Assembly (NCBI RefSeq): GCF_003966155.1
Contig: NZ_RXNS01000006.1
Span: 167,413 to 231,412 of the forward strand
Direction of reading: 5' to 3'
Source: Halomonas nitroreducens
Lineage (GTDB): Bacteria; Pseudomonadota; Gammaproteobacteria; Pseudomonadales; Halomonadaceae
Length of the DNA: 64,000 nt
The notes below the pieces were generated by a model that saw only the letters and a program-made list of their open reading frames with translations, was not told the origin of the DNA and did not search any database. Of the stretch, positions 58,393 through 64,000 are shown piece after piece; position 1 is the stretch's first letter, and each line of letters begins with the position of its first letter. The position numbers were made by a program, and so were the translations under genes.

Positions 58393-59465
58393 CCAGCGGC
58401 TCCATCCAGCGGCTCCATCCAGCGTTCACGATAGAACTGCATCCGCGGAATGCCGAGTAACTCAGCCGCTTTTGCCTCCGAGATCAGTTGCTCGGCCAGC
58501 GCTCGATACACTAGCTGCTCAAACAGCTGCGGAGTCTCCGTCGCCAACGACTCCCCCGGCTCGTTCCGGTTCCACCCACGAGTGGAGAACAGCTTCATCA
58601 GCGACTGAAAGTGAGCGTAGGGGATGATCCCACATTGCAGGGCACGAATCGCCCAGCCCCGCATGGAGAGGCCGTATTCATGCTTCAGCCGGTATAGCTC
58701 CCGTGGCTCCAGGCGGTGGCGCTTCTCGCCGAGCTCATGGGTCACCGCCGCTTGTGGTGCCAAGAACGCGCCGGCAAAGCGGTCGCAAACCTTCTCCTCA
58801 TCGAGATCATCTGCCAAGCGGCCTGCCAGCAGCACATGAGCCAGCTCGTGGGCGAGCGTAAAGCGCTGACGATCGCCGGGCCAGTGAGATGACACCGCAA
58901 CCACCGGATACTGCTGGCCATCTGCCGCCATCGCCGTGGCCGTCATGCCGGAAAACGCCTTATGGTCCACATCGACCGCAAGAATCAACAACCCGAGAGT
59001 TTCGAGCGTATCGGTCAGATCACCAATCGGGTTCAGGCCCAGCGACCACGCACGGCGAACGCCATCCGTGACCGCTTCGACTTCTTCCAGCTCGGCAAGC
59101 TGCTGGGGGACAACCTCAGGCACCGAAAATCGTGTAATGGGCGACTCGGGGAAGGCATTCAGCAGCTCGATACGCTTCTCGACCATCTCCGCCACGCGGA
59201 TCTGGACGGCCTCCGCCCGCTTCACGCCAAAAGCATGGTTCTTGCGAAACTCGACGTCCGCCAGCTGTACCGTCTGCTGGCGAAAGAAATACTCAGTGCG
59301 TACCCCGCACGCCCTGGCGATCTTAAGCAGCTTCGAAGAGTCGGGGGTCACCGACCCCTTCTCGTACTTCTGAACCGCTGCCTTGGAAACGCCCAGCTGC
59401 TGGCCCAACGCCTCAAGCGTCAGGCCAGCAGCAAGGCGCGCCTGGTGAATGCGTTGCCCCAGCAT
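58380..59465 (-). CDS. XRE-ImmA/IrrE regulator-peptidase, predicted antitoxin
   Basis: 361 residues from ATG at 59465 (MLGQRIHQARLAAGLTLEAL), where AGGGGG precedes the start. An upstream in-frame ATG at 59492 lies within the operator-like inverted repeat and is less likely. HTH-XRE is at about 5-60. An ImmA/IrrE metallopeptidase domain (HELAHVLLAG) lies near 210-235. Such XRE-peptidase proteins paired with a toxin gene are predicted toxin-antitoxin modules. The C-terminus (RWMEPLDGAAGCCC) is made by a 13-bp tandem repeat. Confidence 0.85.
   Translation of the reverse strand: MLGQRIHQARLAAGLTLEALGQQLGVSKAAVQKYEKGSVTPDSSKLLKIARACGVRTEYFFRQQTVQLADVEFRKNHAFGVKRAEAVQIRVAEMVEKRIELLNAFPESPITRFSVPEVVPQQLAELEEVEAVTDGVRRAWSLGLNPIGDLTDTLETLGLLILAVDVDHKAFSGMTATAMAADGQQYPVVAVSSHWPGDRQRFTLAHELAHVLLAGRLADDLDEEKVCDRFAGAFLAPQAAVTHELGEKRHRLEPRELYRLKHEYGLSMRGWAIRALQCGIIPYAHFQSLMKLFSTRGWNRNEPGESLATETPQLFEQLVYRALAEQLISEAKAAELLGIPRMQFYRERWMEPLDGAAGCCC
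58390..58424 (-). repeat. 13-bp tandem repeat at the antitoxin/toxin junction
   Basis: CATCCAGCGGCTC is present as two full copies and nine bases of a third. It spans the toxin start codon and the last codons of the antitoxin gene. Since 13 is not a multiple of 3, gain or loss of a copy would change the antitoxin C-terminus and the size of the overlap. Confidence 0.9.
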
Positions 59466-59478
59466 GGTGGCGCCCCCT

Positions 59479-59516
59479 AGTTTACTTTTCATATCATTCT
59501 ATACAAAAAGTAAACT
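59479..59516 (-). promoter_or_regulatory. Operator-like perfect inverted repeat before the XRE gene
   Basis: AGTTTACTTTT at 59479-59489 and AAAAGTAAACT at 59506-59516 are perfect inverted 11-mers 16 bp apart, in an AT-rich stretch just upstream of ATG 59465. This is the expected layout of an autoregulated XRE operator over the promoter, with TTTACT as a possible -35. Confidence 0.7.
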
Positions 59517-59595
59517 CACGTGTGGAAAATCAGCAGCACCAAAGGGCCTCCTCAACGACAGCCCGGGATCCAGCGCCAAGCGCGCTCACGCCTCA

Positions 59596-61482
59596 CTACT
59601 CGACGGTCACGCTCTTGGCCAGGTTGCGCGGCTTGTCCACGTCGGTGCCCTTCACGAGCGCCACATGGTAGGCCAGCAGCTGCTGGGCCACCACATGCAG
59701 CACCGGCGACAGCACGCCATAGTGCTCGGGCAGGCGAAGGATATGCACCCCCTCGCTCTCGGCCATCTGGCTGCAGCCATCGGCGAACACGTAGAGCTCA
59801 CCGCCCCGAGCGCTGACCTCCTGCATGTTGGCCTTCAGCTTGTCGAGCAGCTCGTCATTGGGCGCCACCACCACCACCGGCATCTCGGCATCCACCAGCG
59901 CGAGCGGGCCGTGCTTGAGCTCGCCGGCGGGATAGGCCTCGGCATGGATGTAGGAGATCTCCTTGAGCTTGAGCGCCCCCTCCAGGGCGATGGGATAGTG
60001 GTGCCCGCGCCCCAGGAAGAGCGCATGCTGCTTGTCGGCGAAGCGCTGGGCCCAGTCACGGATCTGCGGCTCCAGGGCCAGCACCTTCTCCACCGCCACC
60101 GGCAGGTGGCGCAGCTCGGCGAGGTAGGCCCGCTCGCGGGTATCGTCGGCTCCCTCCCCGGCCATGGCGCCATGCCGCTTGGCCAGCAACAGGGTCAGCA
60201 GGAACAGCGCGGAAAGCTGAGTGGTAAACGCCTTGGTGGAGGCCACGCCGATCTCCGGGCCGGCCCGAGTGATGAAGCGCAGCGCCGTCTCGCGCACGAT
60301 GGCCGATTCCGGCACGTTGCAGATCGCCAGGGTATGCCGATGCCCCAGCCCCTTGGCATGCTGCAGGGCGGCCAGGGTGTCGGCGGTCTCGCCGGACTGG
60401 GAGATCACCACCACCAGCTGGTCGGGGTTGGCGATGGATGTGCGATAGCGATACTCGCTGGCCAGCTCGACGTTGCAGGGCATCCCGGCCAGCGCCTCGA
60501 TCCAGTAGCGCGCCGTCATGCCCGCATAGCTGGAGGTGCCGCAGGCCAGGATCAACACCGAGTTCACCTGCGCGAGGATCCCCGCCGCGTCGGCGCCGAG
60601 GATGCCGGGCGACAGGCGGCTCGCCCCGCCGATCATCTCCAGGGTGTTGCCGAGCGCCTGGGGCTGCTCGAAGATCTCCTTCTGCATGAAATGGCGATAG
60701 TCGCCCAGCTCCACCGCATCGGCATTGAGGTGGGAGGTGACCACCTCGCGTTCCACCGGCACGCCCTGGCCATCGACCAACTCGATGGCCTCACGGGTCA
60801 GCCGGCCCACATCGCCGTTTTCCAGGTAGATCATGCGCCGGGTGACCGAGAGCAGCGCCGAGGCATCCGAGGCGGCATAGTGGCCCTGCTCGCCCACACC
60901 CAGCATCAATGGCGACCCTTCCCGGGCCACCACCAGGCACGGTTCTTCGGTACCGCCTGGCTCCGCCTCGTGGACCACCGCCAGCGCATAGGCGCCGACC
61001 AGGTGGGCCACCGCCAGACGCACCGCCGCGAACAGGTCCGCCGCCGGTTCCCGGGCAAAGTCGTTGCCCCCGGCCAGGCACGCCTGCACCAGATGGGCGA
61101 TGGTCTCGGTATCGGTATCCGAGGTGAAGGCGTAGCCGAGCGCCTCCAGCTGCCTGCGTAGCGACTCATGGTTCTCGATGATGCCGTTGTGCACCACCGC
61201 CAGGCCCGCGGAGACATGCGGGTGGGCATTGCGCTCCGCCGGCACGCCATGGGTGGCCCAGCGCGTGTGGGCGATGCCCACCTGGCCGGTCAGGCCCTGC
61301 TCGGCTACTCGGGCTTCCAGTTCCGACACCCGTCCCTTGGCCCGAGACCGGGCAAGCGAGCCATTCTCGGACAACACCGCCAGCCCGGCGGAGTCATAGC
61401 CACGGTATTCCAGTGTCTTGAGTCCTTCCAGCAGGAAGGGAGTGCATTCCATTGCGCCGATGGCGCCGACAATTCCACACAT
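59596..61482 (-). CDS. glmS: Glutamine--fructose-6-phosphate aminotransferase
   Basis: 628 residues, slightly longer than the usual 609 or so. The N-terminal glutaminase starts MCGIVGAIG with nucleophile Cys2 and has [11 protein letters not shown] and NHESLRRQL. Two SIS domains follow ([28 protein letters not shown]), and the protein ends [13 protein letters not shown]. GlmS makes glucosamine 6-phosphate, the entry to amino-sugar and cell-wall synthesis. Here it sits inside a polysaccharide region, with a duplicate of its 3' end 1.8 kb downstream. Confidence 0.96.
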   Translation of the reverse strand: MCGIVGAIGAMECTPFLLEGLKTLEYRGYDSAGLAVLSENGSLARSRAKGRVSELEARVAEQGLTGQVGIAHTRWATHGVPAERNAHPHVSAGLAVVHNGIIENHESLRRQLEALGYAFTSDTDTETIAHLVQACLAGGNDFAREPAADLFAAVRLAVAHLVGAYALAVVHEAEPGGTEEPCLVVAREGSPLMLGVGEQGHYAASDASALLSVTRRMIYLENGDVGRLTREAIELVDGQGVPVEREVVTSHLNADAVELGDYRHFMQKEIFEQPQALGNTLEMIGGASRLSPGILGADAAGILAQVNSVLILACGTSSYAGMTARYWIEALAGMPCNVELASEYRYRTSIANPDQLVVVISQSGETADTLAALQHAKGLGHRHTLAICNVPESAIVRETALRFITRAGPEIGVASTKAFTTQLSALFLLTLLLAKRHGAMAGEGADDTRERAYLAELRHLPVAVEKVLALEPQIRDWAQRFADKQHALFLGRGHHYPIALEGALKLKEISYIHAEAYPAGELKHGPLALVDAEMPVVVVAPNDELLDKLKANMQEVSARGGELYVFADGCSQMAESEGVHILRLPEHYGVLSPVLHVVAQQLLAYHVALVKGTDVDKPRNLAKSVTVE

Positions 61483-61492
61483 AATCGGTCCG

Positions 61493-61531
61493 GTGATGAG
61501 TGAGGGGTTAAAAGTGAGCGGTGAGTGGCAG
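61493..61531. repeat. GTGAG-type repeats in the glmS leader
   Basis: GATGAGTGAGGGG, AAAAGTGAGCGGTGAGTGG and similar units fill the 58-bp gap between glmS and the upstream glycosyltransferase. They resemble those at 49749-49786, 56796-56860 and 62989-63030. Confidence 0.6.
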
Positions 61532-61540
61532 AAGCCCGAT

Positions 61541-62971
61541 TTATCGGTGGTCCGACATCTCGGCGATTTCAGGCGCTACTACCGCCTCCGCGCCAACAAA
61601 TGAAATTCGCCGCGTGTGTTCATCCTGCACAAAGCAGCGGACCCGATACCGTCCAGGCCCTGGTAGCAAGATTTCGCGCCTCGGCTCGGGCTGATACATA
61701 AATCTCTCGATCACTTCGCCATCACGGATGAGATACCAGGCGAAGCGGAGTGTTTCCGGCTGTTTGCAGCGATGCTCCAGCACCAACAGGTCTGGGCGTG
61801 GGCGGGAGGTCTCCAGCCCCTGCAGGCGTAGCTCCAGAAATGCCTCCGCTGGCACTCTAGGCCGTGGGGCGGCTTTATACGCAGCCACTACAAGGCGATA
61901 GCAACCCAATAACCGCCGGTTCATCTCCAGCTCGTTGAAGCACTGGCGCACCACCTGACGACCGAAGCGGCCCAGCCGGCGACGCTCGGCCCGGGAGCGC
62001 ATCAGCCGGTCAAGGTCCCGCTCCACCGCGCCCTGCTGATAGCCTTCGTGCTTCTCGCCCACCCCACCGAAGTTGCTGAATACCCCCTGCTGCCAGGTCT
62101 CGCCATCCACCAGGCCGTTATAGCCCTTGCTGCCCAGGGCAATGGTCGGGATGCCACAGCTCATCGACTCCAGGGTGCAGCGCCCCGGCGCAATCACCGC
62201 ATCGCTCTGGCAGTAGGCATCACGCAGCGCTTCGCCATGCAGCCAGCCAGTATAGGAAACGGAATTCTCGCCGCGCAGCGCTTCCACCCGTTCGGCGAAA
62301 GCCTCCTGTAGCGTGCCCTGGCCCACCACTTGCCAGTGGAACCGCCCGGGGTAGTGTTCGGCGGCATGTGCCACGGCCTGGTAGAACACCTCGAGAATAA
62401 ACGCCTTGTCCTGGTCCAGCCGTGTCACCAGCGACACCACCACCTTGCCGGCGGTTTCGGGCACTGGCTCCACGCGCACCGCCTTGAACAGTTTGGCATC
62501 CGGGGTGTTGGGAACAACATGGAGTTTTTCCGGATGTTCCACACCGCCTTCCGTCAGCAGATAATGGCGAATGCCCTCGGAAACCGTGAACACGGCATCG
62601 AGGTGATCAATCTGCGAGGGCAGCGCATCTGGATACTGGCCATGCATGGTCACCATGCAGGGTAAGCCCAGTATCCGGGAAACCATTACGCCCAACTGCC
62701 GGGAAGCAAAGGGATGGGCGTGAACCAGGTCAAATGGTTGTTTCTCATGCAGAGTCTGAATCGCAGAAAAAGCGTCAGCAAATGCGCCCACCTGGTAATC
62801 CGTCTCGATGACACCGGCCCCACACTCTCGCAGCTGCTCGGCGAAAGGCCCTGGGCGGCACACCACCGTAACTCGGTGCCTACGCGAAAGCATGAACTGC
62901 ACGGTGGCCCGCACGTTCTCGTGCAGACCACCGTGTGGAGCGTTGAAGAAGACGGGGATCAGGAGATGCAT
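61541..62971 (-). CDS. Glycosyltransferase family 4 with C-terminal extra domain
   Basis: 476 residues. The N-terminal Rossmann half starts [20 protein letters not shown]; the C-terminal half has [19 protein letters not shown] and [22 protein letters not shown], the donor-binding pattern of GT4. Residues about 375-476 look like an added beta domain ([31 protein letters not shown]) of unknown role. GC is lower than in the housekeeping region, in keeping with acquired polysaccharide genes. Acceptor sugar unknown. Confidence 0.85.
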   Translation of the reverse strand: MHLLIPVFFNAPHGGLHENVRATVQFMLSRRHRVTVVCRPGPFAEQLRECGAGVIETDYQVGAFADAFSAIQTLHEKQPFDLVHAHPFASRQLGVMVSRILGLPCMVTMHGQYPDALPSQIDHLDAVFTVSEGIRHYLLTEGGVEHPEKLHVVPNTPDAKLFKAVRVEPVPETAGKVVVSLVTRLDQDKAFILEVFYQAVAHAAEHYPGRFHWQVVGQGTLQEAFAERVEALRGENSVSYTGWLHGEALRDAYCQSDAVIAPGRCTLESMSCGIPTIALGSKGYNGLVDGETWQQGVFSNFGGVGEKHEGYQQGAVERDLDRLMRSRAERRRLGRFGRQVVRQCFNELEMNRRLLGCYRLVVAAYKAAPRPRVPAEAFLELRLQGLETSRPRPDLLVLEHRCKQPETLRFAWYLIRDGEVIERFMYQPEPRREILLPGPGRYRVRCFVQDEHTRRISFVGAEAVVAPEIAEMSDHR

Positions 62972-62988
62972 GTGGGTGCTGGCACTCG

Positions 62989-63030
62989 GTGATTAGTTAT
63001 CGAGAAGTGAGGGTCGAGATTTGAGGGTCT
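62989..63030. repeat. GTGAG-type repeats upstream of the GT4 gene
   Basis: Units such as AGAAGTGAGGG and GATTTGAGGG lie just before the GT4 gene start at 62971, in the same style as the other three repeat patches. The rest of the gap to 63134 is AT-rich with no gene seen. Confidence 0.55.
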
Positions 63031-63134
63031 GTCCCCGATTGATTCCATCTGCATTGATGGGAAAAGTCGACTCTTTCACGGGGCTCTCCACCAAAAAAGA
63101 ATATTATTTGTTATTTCTATAGGCGCAGATAAAA

Positions 63135-63923
63135 TCATATAAATCCATGCTCCAGAAGCTCGCTCAACGCCTGGTACAGCGCCTCACTGGCGACCTGCAG
63201 CTTGCCCTGCTCGATACGCAAGACAGCCGTCTGAGCGTCCTGTTCGCCTAACCCCCAGCGACTTACCACTGCAAACCGCGGTTCCTGGGCTTGAAAGTGA
63301 AACGACACCGCCTGAGAGGGTTGGGCCTCGAGATACCCGGGGGAGTACCAGCCCGCCAAGCGCGGCTCGCGCTGGCCATGGTGTGAGCACGCCCTAGGGG
63401 CACGCTCCAGGGTCGATTCCACTTGGAGCGTCAACCGCTGCTGGTCGCTGGCATCCTCGAAGCGCGCCCCCACAGGCGACAACTCCAACGGCGTGGTATC
63501 AGGGCCGATATGCCACCACCAGCGAAAGTCACGCAAGCGCTGGGGCTGATCATTACGGATGATATCCAACACCTCCACACCAACCCCGGGGCGGTAGTAG
63601 ACCACGCGCTGGTGGGTCATCTTCAGGCGGGCATGAGACACCCTGCCGACCAGCAGCCAACCTCCATCGCAGGTGCCGACATGCTGGATGGCGCTGCCAT
63701 AGGCATCGCGTTTCTGGCGACTAGAATTATAGCCATCCACCTCGACAGTGTTATGGGCGCGAGTACTACGAAAGTAATCACGCCAGTTACTCTTTTGGTA
63801 GCCGTACTTCCCGGAATCATACAGAAGATACCGACTATTTTCCTGCCATACGAGCGATAAACAATCCGCATGCTTGTGTCGGAGCCTGTCAACATAGTTG
63901 GCACATGAAATGACTTCGGCTCT
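63135..63923 (-). pseudogene. Heparinase II/III-like C-terminal fragment, 5' broken
   Basis: The minus-strand frame reads back from the stop at 63135 through DYFRSTRAHNTVEVDGYN, YLLYDSGKYGY and the catalytic-type HKHADCLSLVW, then hits TAA at 63924-63926. Family members of 600 or more residues continue well upstream of HKHAD, so only about the last 250 residues remain here. The ATG at 63740 lies inside the conserved domain and is not a real start. The break near 63884 may be an insertion or a frameshift. Such enzymes depolymerise acidic polysaccharides. Confidence 0.75.
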
Positions 63924-64000
63924 TTAAAATCCTGATGCCTGTGACATCGGGACCCGCTCGGGATTCAGGTGCACGATTTCTGGCAAGCTGAGGTTTCGGA

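Larger units (their letters stand above)
57819..59595. other. Candidate island inserted at the end of glmS
   Basis: About 1.8 kb bounded by two direct copies of the glmS 3' end. It contains only the PIN and XRE-ImmA genes and is less GC-rich than its neighbours. No integrase or transposase is present, so the agent of insertion is unknown. The 3' end of glmS is the recognition site of Tn7-type elements and a common integration point. Confidence 0.45.

Noticed and set aside
57819..59595. A complete Tn7-like transposon
   Set aside because: No tns genes or end repeats are visible. Only the position at the glmS end suggests such an origin.
63623..63904. A 93-codon minus-strand small protein
   Set aside because: It overlaps the heparinase-like frame in another phase. 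The heparinase frame has conserved family motifs and this one has none.

Overview
The window reads as chromosomal DNA of a GC-rich gammaproteobacterium, most like the family Halomonadaceae. The reasons are the tol-pal, ruvABC, yebC and aspS layout, the gammaproteobacterial proteins YciK, CpoB, YgfZ, RF3 and a HypT-like LysR regulator, and very high third-position GC. No rRNA, tRNA or CRISPR array was seen, and no complete insertion sequence.

Bases 1-33,000 are mostly housekeeping. On the minus strand run yciK (cut by the edge), cpoB-pal-tolB-tolA-tolR-tolQ, ruvB-ruvA-ruvC, yebC, aspS and an FmdB-type zinc ribbon gene. Next come a D-2-hydroxyacid dehydrogenase, a frameshifted DUF4336 gene, a ribokinase plus nucleoside hydrolase pair, acylphosphatase, a leucine-type amino-acid dehydrogenase, a BrkB/YihY membrane protein, an NMN adenylyltransferase-Nudix protein, a LysR regulator, cardiolipin synthase, class I fumarase, endonuclease VIII, uvrB, an OsmC gene with a small HMA-like partner, ygfZ, tatD, prfC, cysQ and a short-chain dehydrogenase.

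Bases 33,177-47,585 hold the standout locus. It is a six-gene plus-strand operon whose genes overlap by 4 bp or lie 1 bp apart: kpsC, kpsS, an SDR reductase, an LtaS/MdoB-like membrane sulfatase-fold enzyme, a 2,484-residue reducing type I polyketide synthase, and an alpha-oxoamine synthase. KpsC and KpsS build the Kdo linker of ABC-exported capsules on a lipid. The PKS, oxoamine synthase and SDR match the gene content of the Sinorhizobium rkp-1 capsule region. My inference is that the PKS makes a saturated acyl chain, the oxoamine synthase releases it by condensing it with an amino acid into a sphingoid-like amino ketone, the SDR reduces the ketone, and the membrane enzyme may add a phospho head group. 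The lipid could then anchor the capsule linker. Capsule ABC exporter genes are not in the window.

Bases 48,000-64,000 are a polysaccharide accessory region. It has a small outer-membrane beta-barrel gene, four minus-strand glycosyltransferase genes (one fused to an AlgX/AlgJ-like SGNH domain, one carrying two glycosyltransferase domains and DUF-like repeats), a PIN plus XRE-ImmA predicted toxin-antitoxin pair, glmS, another glycosyltransferase and a broken heparinase II/III-like gene. The toxin-antitoxin pair lies between glmS and a diverged second copy of the last 16 codons of glmS, which looks like an integration scar.

Several repeat oddities stand out: 63-bp tandem units copied from the end of yebC, eleven 7-bp units directly upstream of tatD, 57-bp units in tolA, and short GTGAG-type repeats around and inside the glycosyltransferase genes.
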